Assembly: GCA_030064955.1 (NCBI GenBank)
Contig: JASJDW010000024.1
Coordinates: forward strand, 1-64,000
Source of the DNA: Crocosphaera sp.
GTDB lineage: Bacteria > Cyanobacteriota > Cyanobacteriia > Cyanobacteriales > Microcystaceae
Reading direction: 5' to 3'
DNA length: 64,000 nucleotides
Shown here: positions 1 to 11,900 of the stretch, piece by piece
Layout of the letters: each line of letters begins with the position of its first letter
Position numbering within the stretch: the first letter of the stretch is position 1
Made by a program: the position numbers and the translations under genes
The notes under the pieces: model-generated
What the model saw: the letters and a program-made list of their open reading frames with translations, nothing else
Database searches by the model: none
Told to the model about the DNA's origin: nothing

Positions 1-46
1 CTCCCCACACTCAACTTAACTAAAATCTTGATACGCTCAATTGAAA

Positions 47-97
47 ACTGCTATAAAACTAGAAAAGTTTGTACCCCACAAGTATGGGAACTGCTAT
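47..97. repeat. Fragment of MITE-like family A
   Basis: This 50-bp piece carries the terminal part of a repeat seen again at 12200-12333, 15184-15329, 42271-42346 and 45170-45315. It shows CTAGAAAAGTTTGTACC, then CACAAGTATGGGAACTGC and TATA. ACTGCTATA occurs at both edges, so the interior of the element is missing here. It lies just downstream of the terminator of the phosphatase gene. Confidence 0.6.
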
Positions 98-133
98 AAA
101 AAAAGGGGTAATTATTAATTATCAAATTACCCC
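98..133 (-). terminator. Rho-independent terminator of the PhoA/GDPD gene
   Basis: Read on the minus strand, ATTACCCC (126-133 complement) pairs with GGGGTAAT (105-112) as an 8-bp perfect stem, followed by a run of seven T (98-104 complement). It begins about 10 bp after the stop codon at 144, the expected place for an intrinsic terminator. Confidence 0.8.
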
Positions 134-143
134 AAAAAACTGA

Positions 144-3100
144 TTAAGCAAAGGCGAAATCTGCTGCACTCAACTCACCAGACTCAATTCCGCCTAAGAT
201 AGCTAAATCTTGTCCGAGAGCATTAATAGTGGTATCTGCACCATTTTGAGTTAACATCAAATCGTCAAAGCTGAGACTGGTAGCACCAAAGCCAATCACA
301 TCCTCACCGATAGTAAAGTCAGTGATGGTATTAGGGTTGGTGGGTAATCCTTCTTCATCCGTCACGATCCAGAATTGATCCATTCCCGATCCACCGGTTA
401 CGGTGTTGTTACCTTCACCAGAACCGAGGAATAACATATCGTCCCCAGAACCAGCTAAGATGCGGTTATTGCTGCCGGCGAAGAGGATATCATCACCACT
501 ACCTAAGTCAAGACGACTGCGAGGACCACCAGGGGCAAAGGTAACATCTACATAGTCATTTCCAGAACCCGCAAAGAGGAGTTGGTTATCGCCGATGAAT
601 CCGCTATCTCCAGGATCTTCAGCATCAAAGAAATCATCTCCAGAGGTTCCCCGCATCATAGTGGGGACAAGAGGAGGTTCGACAGAGGTATCTTCGACGG
701 TAACAGTTACACTACTTTCATCGGTTGGTACGTAACCAATGTCATCGATTAAGGTGTAAGTGGTGGTTTCATCCCCTTCTGTTACCATGTCTGCAACGGT
801 AGTCAAGGTAACGGTTGCAGAGGTTGCGCCTTCATCGATAGTGATGGCAGAACGGGCTAACTCGTCCCCTTTCGGGTCTAACTGTTCTAAGTTACTGGCG
901 TTGGTTAAAGTAGGAGATTCCACATCTCCGAAGGCATTATCAGAATCGACCTCAGACCAAACTACCCGTAAACCGCCTGTTGGGGCTGCTTCATCCAGGG
1001 TAAAGGTGAGAGTATAAGTGTCAGCATCCTCAGTAACGCTGGTTTTATCTACGGTTAAACCAACTTCTGCAATCATTCCCACACGGGAGTCAACATCTAA
1101 GGGTTCATCTAACTGGATCTTGATGATCTCGTTGTTGTCAATATCGGGCCCACGTCCGATGGAGAAGGGATAGTTATTATCGTTCGCCACTAACAAGGTT
1201 TTCTCATCTAAAACGAGAACATCCTCAATGGTAACGAAGGGGAAACTAAAGGTGGTTTCACCATCATTGTTAAGATCATCGGGATCAGCAATGTTGAGCA
1301 GATCCACTAATTCGGTCTTTTCAACAAAACCGTTGTCATCAACCTGAGAAAGATCCACCTTAAACAGTTTTTTGAAGGCTGCTTCTTCCCCTTGTCTGCC
1401 ATCCCGTTCAATAACGATGAATTCGTTATCGTTGATGGGAGTCATATCTCCGATCGCATGACTAGGATCGTCTGTTTGATAGTAACCCACCAATTCATCG
1501 GCAAAGCTGGCTGAGGCGACATCAAACTCATAGATGCGTAAAGCATTGTCAGGATCACCGGTAACGCTTCCTTCTAAGAGGGGATACAAGGTCATCAGAT
1601 CAGGACTATAACCCAACCCTTCATAACCGCGAGAACGGCGTAAGTTAGCTTCTGCGTCTCCTGCTAACACCGCAGGGTTATCAGGCGATCGCACTTCGGT
1701 ATCCGCTAATTGATCCCGTACCATTGCACCGGTTTCGGGGAAGTCGGTGAAGATACCATCCACACCTAAGCCAAATAACTGCTCAAGTTCCTGTTCGGGG
1801 GTTTGGGGTGTACCATCGGGGTTCAGGGTTAAGAAGTTTTCTTCGTTACGGTGGGTGTAAGGATGAATTTGCATCCCTGCATCATGGGCCCATTCAATAT
1901 AGGGACGAACTTCCCCAGTGAGTTGAGTGGTGATCTCTGCCACCCCATCCCCATTACCGTCAACCGGTGTATCAATAGATTCTCTGAGGAGGAAGCTATT
2001 TTTCCAGGGTCCCACACCTTCTGCGTAAGCTTGACCGATATAGTTGAAGATTTCGGCAGTAGCTAAATCTTTGTAGGTGGTGTCTGCAATACCATCTCCA
2101 GTAACATCTTGGCCGAAGTCAGGAACCAGGTTAACTAACTCGCCGTAAGTTTCTAATGCTTCAGCTTCATCAAAGTCAGCTTGAGAGAAGTTGTAAACGA
2201 TGTCATAAGGAACCGAGAAACCGCCTCCTGCATCATTGATAAAGGCATCATCTGTATCCCCAAACAGTTGAACCAGGGGAATATCGATAATATTTTCATC
2301 AAAGAAAGTGGAGAAGAAAGGCAGAATTTGATTCTGTAATTGAATCAGGTTAGCTACTTCAAAGGATTGAATGAAGATGCGATCAGGATCGGTAAATCCT
2401 TCTGCTGCTAAGGTAGCGACTAAGGTTGCCCCTAAGTTGATATCGATAGGGGTTCCATCAATATGAGTGCCTTCTTCTGCAAAGAAAGTCGGATGTTTTG
2501 TTTCAGGATAAATCCCGATTTTCTTGCCAGTTTCCCCTTCAACCTGTTTAACCAGTTGAATGACTTCTGCTAAGGTGGGAATTTCAAATTGATCGTTAAA
2601 TGCAGTGTTATCGGGACGGGTTCCAGGAATTGGTTCACGGGCCCGTAATTCCTTAATTTCAGCTAAGGTAAAGTCTTCAGAGAACCAACCCCCAATGAGA
2701 CTACCATCAATGGATTTAACCGTTAAGCGATCGCTGAATTTGTCAAAGGTAGCGACGTTGCTACTTTCTGCGGTAACAATGGGATTACCATCAGTATCGA
2801 AAACGATTTCTCCGTTTTCGTCTAATTCAACCTCTGCTAAGGCGTTTTCGTGACGAGCAATTAATACCCCATCTTTAGTTGCTACTAAGTCAGGTTCAAT
2901 AAAGTCTGCACCCTGTTCAATGGCTAATTCGTAAGCTTCTAGGGTATGTTCAGGACGTTCACCATTAGCACCACGATGACCGATAACCAGAGGGGTTTGA
3001 CCGTTTAGGCTATCAAATTCAACAAAATTGGGAGTAGCAATGGGCGCGCTGAGTAATTCCCCGTCTAAGCTAAATTCCAACAGGTAAGGGCCAAATTCTT

Positions 3101-5375
3101 CCCCGATCCAAATGCGATCTTCTGTGACAACAATGGATTCAACGTCAAAATCTGCACCGGTTAATAATCGTTCGGTGGTGCCTTCTTGAACAATATCAAA
3201 GGGAATGAAATCGTTAGGATCAGACAGTTGAATAAAGTCTAATACTTCTGCTTCTCCGTTACCTCCTTGTGGGGTTTGGAAGTTAGGATCAACTTTAATT
3301 ATCCGCAGTAGGTAATCTGCACTATTGGCCTTGGAACCATACCCATTATCCGATAAGAACCAATAGTTACCATCTTCAGCGAACTGTACCCCACTAAACC
3401 CTTGAACCGGTTGCTCATCAAAGGGTGGAGTACGGTTATCGGAAGTAATGTCATTACCAGAACCGCCAGGGAGTCCAGGTAAGAAGGTATCAGCCGGTAA
3501 AGAAGAAAATCCAACTAAGGTGGAAGTCGGTTGATCGCTTGAAAGGGCCTCTAACTGGGCGAGTCCGATATGAACTTGGTCAATGTAGGTTCCAACCCCT
3601 TCAACTTCGGTACCGTAAGCGTCATACCCTTCTCCTAAGAACCCTTCAAGAAACGCTGCGTCATCTTCTGGTCCTTGGAAGTAAACGGGAACGGGACGAC
3701 TGGTATGGGTTCCCCAACCATATTTAACGGTTTCATCTGAACCCCAAAAATGACCGGACTCGTTGGGATCATCGTTCATGGTGAGGTTAAGTCCACCTTC
3801 CCCTAACAGTAACTCTTCGGCCACCACTTCAGGAAAGTTATCGAGTAAGGTGAGGTAGTGATCGTGGTCAGCGGTCACAATAAGTAGGTTTTCTTCAAAC
3901 CCACCGTTATTGGCGATCCAGTCTTGAACACTTCTTATAGAGTCATCAAAGTCTTTGAGAGTCCCCAACATGGCATCCATGTCGTTGTCGTGGGCAGACC
4001 AGTCGATGTCTCCACTTTCCACCATCATCCAAAAACCTTCGTTATCGTCTTCAAGAACGTCTAACGCTGCTTCGGTTAAATGTTGAAGGGTGGGGTTTTC
4101 ATCCACTTCACGGGCGATAAACTCTTCGGCGGTTTCCCCATCTTCTAAAGGTCTCTCTGTTCTTGGTTTACCTTCATCGCGGACGGTTCCTGCTTCGCTA
4201 TAATCGCTATTAGCACCGCGCCAGGGTAAGTTACCCCCTTGTCCTCTGGCACCATAAACTCCCATCAGGCGATCGCCGGCTTCGGGATCTAAAGAAGCGG
4301 CCGTTGTCTCTAAGACATTAACTGCATCGGGTCCCCGTTCTACAAAGGTATAGTCATAGACACCATTACGAAGATTCTCGGTTTCTTCAAAGGTGATATA
4401 ACGGTCATCGGGATCTTCTTCTGTTCCACCACGAGTTAGGTAGTGACCACCCCCTAATACCACAGTGGGCTTAGTTTCTTCTACAATTTGGCGAAAAATG
4501 TTGTCACCTCCTTCGATGACGTGACCAAATTCATCCACCAGTTCGCCGTTTTCATTGCGTTCTGCACCCCCACGATCTTCCACACTGTGATCGTGTAGTT
4601 TGTTCCGCTGGTTGACGTGGGCAATAGCGGCCGCAGGAGTCGCATGGTTAAAGGGAACGGAACTGACGACCCCAACAGATTTACCAGTCTCTAAAGCCCG
4701 TTCTGCGGTGGTTTCAACGGTTTCTTCAAAAATGTCAACAGCGATCGCCCCTACATAGGTTTTTACCCCTGTATATAATCCGGTTGCGGTTCCAGCAGAG
4801 TCGGGATAGAGGTTCTTGATATACTCTTTATCAAATCCTTCGTCGGGGTTATCCCGTTCTTCGTAGTAGTCGGGGTCCCAAGGACTGATCCCTCCTTTTT
4901 CAAGATCGAAGATGGGGACATTTCCCCCTCGGATATTGCCGTCTTCATCAAAAATGGCATCCTCGTCAAAGCCTTGATCCCGTAATTCCTCAAAGAACCC
5001 TTCGACTACGGCTGGATCAGGATTAAATTCAAATCCTTCTCTAATCGGTGCTTCACCGGTATTATGGTTGAAAGGAGTACCTTGTAAGGCAGAATTACTC
5101 TTGCTCCCATCAATATAAGTGTTTCCTGTGGTGGAAATAACATATCCGTCTAAAGTTTGGTAAGTTGTCCCAAATCCTTTTCCTTCGGTATAGTATTCAG
5201 GGTCTTGTAGCGTGTCTCCAGCAAATAAGGCATCAAAAATTTCTTGGTTGGTTGCCGAAGGATTTGCTGCTTTGTATTCTTCAATTTGTTCTTCAATGAT
5301 TAGTTGAATGGCACTAGCACGGGTCATTTCCCAACCCATACCATCGCCAATCATAATAATGACGTTCTTTGCCAT
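144..5375 (-). CDS. Multidomain exported phosphatase: PhoA-type alkaline phosphatase, phytase-like with inserted GDPD, RTX tail
   Basis: 1743 aa. Residues 1-600 are a PhoA-family alkaline phosphatase: metal ligand in IGDGMG (D11), nucleophile in DSAGTATG (S193), then PFNHATPAAA, VESGDIDWSAHDND, VTADHDH and GWGTHTSRPV. Residues ~620-790 begin an esterase-like phytase domain (QGFSGVQF, FLSDNGYGSK). This is interrupted by a complete glycerophosphodiester phosphodiesterase at ~790-1220 (VIGHRGANGERPEHTLEAY; E and D in FIEPDL) and resumes at ~1225-1410 (RGYEGLGYSP). A Calx-beta-like domain (~1438-1540) and hemolysin-type Ca-binding repeats (~1572-1743) end the protein. There is no signal peptide; the RTX tail suggests type I secretion. 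GGGAAGG precedes the ATG. The likely role is release of phosphate from organic esters outside the cell. Domain names are secure; substrates are inferred. Confidence 0.9.
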   Translation of the reverse strand: MAKNVIIMIGDGMGWEMTRASAIQLIIEEQIEEYKAANPSATNQEIFDALFAGDTLQDPEYYTEGKGFGTTYQTLDGYVISTTGNTYIDGSKSNSALQGTPFNHNTGEAPIREGFEFNPDPAVVEGFFEELRDQGFDEDAIFDEDGNIRGGNVPIFDLEKGGISPWDPDYYEERDNPDEGFDKEYIKNLYPDSAGTATGLYTGVKTYVGAIAVDIFEETVETTAERALETGKSVGVVSSVPFNHATPAAAIAHVNQRNKLHDHSVEDRGGAERNENGELVDEFGHVIEGGDNIFRQIVEETKPTVVLGGGHYLTRGGTEEDPDDRYITFEETENLRNGVYDYTFVERGPDAVNVLETTAASLDPEAGDRLMGVYGARGQGGNLPWRGANSDYSEAGTVRDEGKPRTERPLEDGETAEEFIAREVDENPTLQHLTEAALDVLEDDNEGFWMMVESGDIDWSAHDNDMDAMLGTLKDFDDSIRSVQDWIANNGGFEENLLIVTADHDHYLTLLDNFPEVVAEELLLGEGGLNLTMNDDPNESGHFWGSDETVKYGWGTHTSRPVPVYFQGPEDDAAFLEGFLGEGYDAYGTEVEGVGTYIDQVHIGLAQLEALSSDQPTSTLVGFSSLPADTFLPGLPGGSGNDITSDNRTPPFDEQPVQGFSGVQFAEDGNYWFLSDNGYGSKANSADYLLRIIKVDPNFQTPQGGNGEAEVLDFIQLSDPNDFIPFDIVQEGTTERLLTGADFDVESIVVTEDRIWIGEEFGPYLLEFSLDGELLSAPIATPNFVEFDSLNGQTPLVIGHRGANGERPEHTLEAYELAIEQGADFIEPDLVATKDGVLIARHENALAEVELDENGEIVFDTDGNPIVTAESSNVATFDKFSDRLTVKSIDGSLIGGWFSEDFTLAEIKELRAREPIPGTRPDNTAFNDQFEIPTLAEVIQLVKQVEGETGKKIGIYPETKHPTFFAEEGTHIDGTPIDINLGATLVATLAAEGFTDPDRIFIQSFEVANLIQLQNQILPFFSTFFDENIIDIPLVQLFGDTDDAFINDAGGGFSVPYDIVYNFSQADFDEAEALETYGELVNLVPDFGQDVTGDGIADTTYKDLATAEIFNYIGQAYAEGVGPWKNSFLLRESIDTPVDGNGDGVAEITTQLTGEVRPYIEWAHDAGMQIHPYTHRNEENFLTLNPDGTPQTPEQELEQLFGLGVDGIFTDFPETGAMVRDQLADTEVRSPDNPAVLAGDAEANLRRSRGYEGLGYSPDLMTLYPLLEGSVTGDPDNALRIYEFDVASASFADELVGYYQTDDPSHAIGDMTPINDNEFIVIERDGRQGEEAAFKKLFKVDLSQVDDNGFVEKTELVDLLNIADPDDLNNDGETTFSFPFVTIEDVLVLDEKTLLVANDNNYPFSIGRGPDIDNNEIIKIQLDEPLDVDSRVGMIAEVGLTVDKTSVTEDADTYTLTFTLDEAAPTGGLRVVWSEVDSDNAFGDVESPTLTNASNLEQLDPKGDELARSAITIDEGATSATVTLTTVADMVTEGDETTTYTLIDDIGYVPTDESSVTVTVEDTSVEPPLVPTMMRGTSGDDFFDAEDPGDSGFIGDNQLLFAGSGNDYVDVTFAPGGPRSRLDLGSGDDILFAGSNNRILAGSGDDMLFLGSGEGNNTVTGGSGMDQFWIVTDEEGLPTNPNTITDFTIGEDVIGFGATSLSFDDLMLTQNGADTTINALGQDLAILGGIESGELSAADFAFA

Positions 5376-5702
5376 ACTTGATTGCCTTCCCTATGTCTAA
5401 AATTTTTCTAGAATCTGGGCAATGATTTTTCAGGATGATTGAGTTGAACAGAAACATTGAAAATGCTCCTGTTAAAATATAAGAATAAGTAACAAGTTAA
5501 GGGGGAAAAATATTGTCATGACAAGACAAAATTATCCCCTGAGCGCAGGGAAAGATCATTTTTCCTGCGTTTCCTGAAAAAGCATCATTTCAATTTGGAT
5601 TAATTAGCCCACATATAAAAATATATTGATTCATTAATTTTTGTCAAATGATTTTACGTATTTTTAATGATTGCTATTGATTTAATTTTTATTTAGATAA
5701 TT

Positions 5703-5732
5703 CTTAACCTTTCAATAATTATCACTTAATTT
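5703..5732 (+). promoter_or_regulatory. Candidate PHO box array 1
   Basis: Three 8-mers fall on an 11-bp period: CTTAACCT (5703), AATAATTA (5714, degenerate) and CTTAATTT (5725). The known cyanobacterial PHO box is a tandem of PyTTAAPyPy(T/A) octamers with 3-bp spacers, bound by the SphR/PhoB response regulator. The neighbours on both sides are phosphatases. The spacing and octamers are seen directly; binding is inferred. Confidence 0.6.
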
Positions 5733-5769
5733 TTTATTTATTGTGTTTTTTTGACAATTTTTTAGAATA

Positions 5770-5810
5770 TTTTACCAAAATTTAACCTTTTTGTCATCTT
5801 TACTTAATTA
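5770..5810 (+). promoter_or_regulatory. Candidate PHO box array 2
   Basis: Four 8-mers keep an exact 11-bp period: TTTTACCA (5770), TTTAACCT (5781), TGTCATCT (5792, weak) and CTTAATTA (5803). Two fit the PHO consensus well and one partly. The array lies ~190 bp upstream of the plus-strand start and ~400 bp from the minus-strand start, so it could serve one gene or both. Confidence 0.6.
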
Positions 5811-5996
5811 AAGGATGCGAGTCTGTTAGTTGTGATTTGTAAAGAAAAAAATTATCTGAACTATCCAATATTTTCTTAATATATTGATAGTTTATTTATG
5901 CAAAATTAAAGCTATTAAAAACTAATAGCTTATATTATTTTGAAAAATTTTAGTCTAATCAATTTTTCTTTTCCCTAACGTTTAACCATTAAAATC

Positions 5997-8900
5997 ATGA
6001 TTCGTTTTGCTACATTTAATGCTTCCTTAACCCGCAACAGTGAAGGTGAGTTAATTGCGGATTTATTAACCCCAGATAATCAGCAAGGTAAAGCAGTTGC
6101 TGAGATTATTCAACGGGTCAATCCTGATGTTATTTTAATCAACGAATTTGATTTTGATGGAGTTGGTGGTGCAGCACAACTCTACAAGAATAATTATCTA
6201 AACGTTAGCCAAAATGGGGTTAACCCTATTGATTACCCTTATTTTTATGTTGCTCCTTCTAATACAGGAATTGCCTCTGAATTTGATTTAGATAACAATG
6301 GTGAAATTGTTACAAATGCTGGAGAATTTGGCTATGGAAATGATGCCTTTGGATTTGGTAATTTTCCAGGACAATTTGCTATGGCGGTTTATTCAAAGCA
6401 CCCCATTGACTTTAGTAATGTTCGGACGTTTCAGACATTTTTATGGAAGGATATGCCGGATGCTTTATTACCCGTTGATCCAACCACAGGGGAGTCTTAT
6501 TATTCAGAGGAAGAATTAGAGGTTTTTCGGTTATCTTCTAAGAGTCATTGGGATTTACCCTTATTAATTGATGGGGAAACGGTACACTTTTTAGTGAGTC
6601 ATCCGACTCCTCCAGTATTTGATGGAGATGAGGATAGAAATGGTAGAAGAAATCACGATGAAATCCGTTTTTGGGCAGATTATATCACTCCTGGAAAGGG
6701 TAGTTATATTTATGATGATCAAGGTAGTTTTGGAGGTTTAAAAGCAGGGGAAAAGTTTGTTATTGCAGGGGATCAAAATGCTGATTCATTTGATGGTGAT
6801 AGTTTTGATAATGCGATTAATCAATTATTAGATAATTCCTATATCAATACTTCAGTAACCCCAGAAAGTGAGGGAGGGGTTGATGCTTCTGTTAGACAAG
6901 GAAATAGTAATAATAATCATGTAGGTGATCCTAAGTTTGATACAGCAGATTTTAATGATAATAATCCTGGTAATTTACGGGTAGATTATGTATTACCTTC
7001 GGAAAATTTAGAAATAACAGACGCTGGTGTTTTTTGGCCAACTTCTGATGATCCTTTATTTGATTTAGTGGGTGATTTTCCTTTTCCTAGTTCCGATCAT
7101 CGCTTAGTTTATACGGATGTCAATGTAGAACAATCAGTCATTGATTCAACTCGGAAAACAGTTAAAAATATTAGCTTTATTGGGAATGTTAATTTTGAAA
7201 CGGGTTTGACGGTTGAGGGGACAGAGTTTGGAGGAATATCAGGGTTAGCTTACGATAAATATAATGAAGTTTACTATGGGTTATCCGATGATCGCAGTCA
7301 GTTAAATGATGCCCGTTTTTATACCCTAGATATTGATTTAAGTGATGGTAGTTTAGATGAAGGTGATATTAGTTTTGATGGGGTTACAACGTTACTAGAT
7401 GAAAATGGTAACCCATTTTTGAGTAATGGTATTGATCCAGAAGGAATTGCTTTGACAACAAGGGGAACTTTATTTATTTCTTCTGAAGGTAATGCTAATA
7501 CACTCCTCGATCCTTTTGTTAATGAGTTTTCTTTATCTGGACAACAATTTAATAGCTTATCTGTTCCTGAGAAGTTTTTAACAACCGATGATCAAAGTAG
7601 TGGCATTCGTAATAATCAAGCGTTTGAAAGTTTAACCATTACTCCCGATGAACGCTATTTATATACAGCCGTAGAAAATGCGTTATGGCAAGATGGAACC
7701 AATTCAACTTTAGAAGATGAAAGTGCAATTCGTATCCTTCAATATGACTTAAAAACGGGAGAAACGGCTAAAGAGTTTCTCTATTTTATTGATCCTATAC
7801 CCAATGAGTCTAATCCCCCTGGAGGATTTGCTGATAATGGGTTAGTAGGATTGCTTGCTATTGATAATACAGGTACTTTCTTGGCCTTAGAAAGATCATT
7901 TGCTGTTGGGGTTGGGAACAATATTCGCTTATATGAGGTTAACTTACAGGGTGCGACAGATATTAGTCAGTTTGAGAGTTTAGCCATTGATCCTAATAAT
8001 CCAAATGATGGTCTATTTGATGTGGATGCAGTTGCTCAAAAACGTCTATTAGTTGATTTTGATGAATTAGGTATAACCTTGGATAACAGTGAAGCATTGG
8101 CTTTTGGACCAACGTTACCCAATGGCAATCAATCGTTAATTGTCGTTAGTGATAACAATTTTAATGATGCTCAGTCTACTCAATTGGTTGCCTTTGAACT
8201 CGATATTGATTCTATTCCCTTTGTTACCCCAACGTTAGAAACTCCTTCAGAAATTCGCTACGATGATCCTAGCGATCCAGATGCAGTAGAAGGTTCAGAT
8301 TCTGATGACCCTGCAATCTATGTTCATCCCGAAAATGTAGAACAAAGTTTAGTTATTGCTACCTTAAAAAATGGTGGTTTAGCTGTTTATGACTTAGATG
8401 GACAAGAAATACAAAAAATTGCCCCCGATAATATTCGTTATAACAACGTAGATCTGGTTTATGGGTTTAACTTAGATGGGGAAATCATTGATCTAGCAGT
8501 GGTCAGCGATCGCCGAAATGATACCTTAGTTGTCTTCAAAATTGATCCCACTACTCAACAGTTAACGGATATTACATCTCCTAACATTTTGGAAACCATT
8601 TTTGGGGTAGATGATGGAGAGGCAACTGCTTATGGTTTAGCTACTTATACCAGTCCCGTTACAGGAAATGTTTATACCTTTGTTTCGCAAGCAGATGGAA
8701 ATCAAATCGCTCAATTAGAGTTAACATCAGATGGACAAGGTAACGTCACTGCTGAAATTATTCGTACCTTATCTGTTCCTATTCCTGATGGGGGTGAAGT
8801 AGATGATGCACAAGTAGAAGGAATGGTAGTGGATCGAGAATTAGGATATTTATATGTAGGTCAAGAAGAGTTCGGAATTTGGAAATTTTATGCTGAACCA

Positions 8901-11900
8901 GATAGCAGTAATACAGGAACAATTGTTGATACCGTAAAAGAGATTAATCCTGACAGTAACTTAACCACAGATGTAGAAGGATTAACCATTTACTATGGTG
9001 AAGATGGAAAAGGATACTTACTCGCATCCAGTCAAGGAGATAGTTCTTTTGCAGTCTATGATCGCCAAGGAAGTAACACTTATTTAGATAGCTTTGTAAT
9101 AGGAGAAAATAACGGAGTTGATGGTGTAGAAGAATCTGATGGGGCCGATATTATCAATGTTGCTTTAGGAGACAAGTTTCCCAAAGGACTATTAGTGGTT
9201 CACGATGGATCAAACGAAGATGCAACGGTATTTCAAGATCCAGAAGATGGAGAAATTCAGAATTTTAACACCAATTTTAAATACATTAATTTAGAAGATT
9301 TAAACGAAACCTTACCCTTCTTTAAACTAGATACAGAAGGATACGATCCCCGTAACCCTCTCCCCAACTCCCTCGTCAATGGTATTGCAAGTGGTGACAC
9401 CACCCAAAACAGTACCGTATTATGGGCCAGAGGTACTTACACAGGAGACGTTACCATTGAATACGCTACCGATGCTAACTTTTCTTCCATCATTGCAACC
9501 GAAACCCTTACCGTCACCGATCCCACCCTTCCCGTCAAAGTACAGATTAACGATTTAACCCCCAATACTAAATACTACTACCGTGTGACAGACGCAGCAG
9601 GAGACACCGCAATAGGAGAGTTTAAAACCTCTGCGGAACTGGGAACCAACGCAGGGTTAACCTTTGGAGTCAGTGGAGACTGGAGAGGAGAGTTGGCCCC
9701 TTATCCTGCGATCGCCAATGCAGCAGATCGGGATCTGGACTTTTTTGTAGAACATGGGGACACTATTTATGCAGACATCGAGTCTGATGCAGTGAAAAAC
9801 CCCGATGGAACCCGCAAAGAACAAGCAGAAACCATAGAAGAATATCGGGCCAAACATAGTGAGGTGTATGACTCTCGTTTAGGGTTCAACTTTTGGGAGG
9901 AGTTACGATCCAAAACCTCCATCCTTGCAACCATCGACGATCATGAAGTAATTAACGACTTCGCTGGAGGGGCCACCGCAGACACCGATGATCGCTTCAG
10001 CGAAACAGAAGGGTTGATCAATGACACCGAACTCTTTGAAAATGGGATGCAAACTTTTCAGGAATATAACCCCCTCAGAGACGAATTTTATGGGGATGTA
10101 GGGGACGAACGGTTTAATGAGGAACGGAAACTGTATCGCTATGAAAACTATGGTAGCGATGCTGCGGTTTTTGTTCTCGATACCCGTTCCTTTCGAGATG
10201 ACGCATTAGATGGACCAGAGAACTTTTTAGATATCGGCGATCGCTTGGATGTGTTAAATAAGTCTTTAACTGAAGATCGAACCTTATTAGGATCGGTTCA
10301 ACTTTCTGATCTCAAACAAGACTTATTAGACGCAGAAAATAACGGTATCACCTGGAAATTTGTCATGGTTCCTGAACCGATACAAAATATCTTTCCAGGG
10401 ATCAATACTGATGCGTTTGAAGGGTACGGAAAAGAACGGACAGAAATACTCAAATTTATCAACGAAAATAGCATTAATAATGTGGTTTTTGTCGCTGCTG
10501 ATGTTCACACCACTTTTGTTAATAATTTAACCTATCAAGAAGAACCAGAAGGGGAACAAATTGCTACCAGTGTATTTGAAATAACCACCGGTGCCGTTGC
10601 TTTTGATGAACCAACAGGGGAATTATTAGCTAATATATTTACCACAGGTAATTCTGAGGTGCAAACTTTCTATGATTCCCTACCCATTGAACCCGATGCG
10701 GATGATATCGTTAATGACAAAGATGACTTTGTTAAACAGATAGTCAATGATACCCTATTAACCCCATTAGGATTTGATCCATTAGGACTTAATAATAATT
10801 TAGCCCAAGCAGAAGGATTAATTGATGCAACTTTAATCCAAGGTGACTATTTTGTTGGTCATACCTATGGTTGGACAGAGTTTGACATTGACCCCCAAAC
10901 ACAGCAATTGAAGGTAATCACCTACGGAATTGAAGCTTATTCTGAAAATGAGTTACTTTTAGATCCTGATAATATTCTTTCTCGTAACCCAAAAATTGTT
11001 AGTGAATTTATTGTTAATCCAATGGTCAATAATTCTTTTCCTAAGACGGTTTTTGGTACAGATGAAGGTGATGTGATCGATTCTATTGATCCTGACAATG
11101 GATTTAATTTTAATGGAGATAATCAGATTCTATTTGCTGGGTTAGGAAATGATTTTGTTGACGTTGCTGTTGCACCAGGAAACAACACAATTAACTTAGA
11201 AAGTGGCGATGATATCGTCTTTGCAGGAGTCAATAATACTTTAAATGGAGGGTCAGGGGAAGATACCTTTTATGTGGGAACGGGTGGAGGAAATAATACC
11301 ATCACTGGGGGAGAAGATAAAGATACTTTTGTTATTCTTACCGATGAAGAACTGTTACCCACCGAACCAAATATTATCACTGACTTTAATCTCATAGAAG
11401 GAGATATAATTAGTCTCTTAAACACCAGTTTTAATTACAGCGATCGCAGTTCATCTTGGGACACCATTCAAGACAATAATGACACCATTATTACTGTATT
11501 TGATCAATCCGTTGCCATTCTCAAAGATACTGATGCAGATAGTTTAACTGCTGATGATTTCTTCTTCTCAAATACCACTAATTCTGAACCAACAACTGAT
11601 CCAGTTTCTGATAATAGTGATGAAATTCCTGTCACTGAAGAGGAAAATGAAGAGGTTACTAATGATGATTCTCCTTCAACTGATCCCGATCCTATTTTAG
11701 AAAATAATGATCCTAATACTCTTCCACAAAGTGAGGAGCAAGGAGAATTATTTGACCTAAGAGAATTTGCAGGAACACAAGTTCAAGCTGACTTTTTAGT
11801 GAGTCGCAGTGCTAGGTTTGATAACTTTGTTGGCTTTTATGAAATTGATGATCTCACAGGAACTATTGACGGAATAAACCCAGGAGATGAAGGGTATCGA

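Larger units (their letters stand above)
5376..5996. promoter_or_regulatory. Divergent promoter region between the two phosphatase genes
   Basis: This 621-bp AT-rich spacer drives two divergent genes. It holds two PHO-box-like arrays, described separately. An inverted repeat, CGCAGG (5544-5549) with CCTGCG (5564-5569) extended by A/T pairs, would form a hairpin in the leader of the minus-strand gene. No convincing ribosome binding site precedes the plus-strand ATG at 5997. I see no small gene in this region. Confidence 0.55.
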
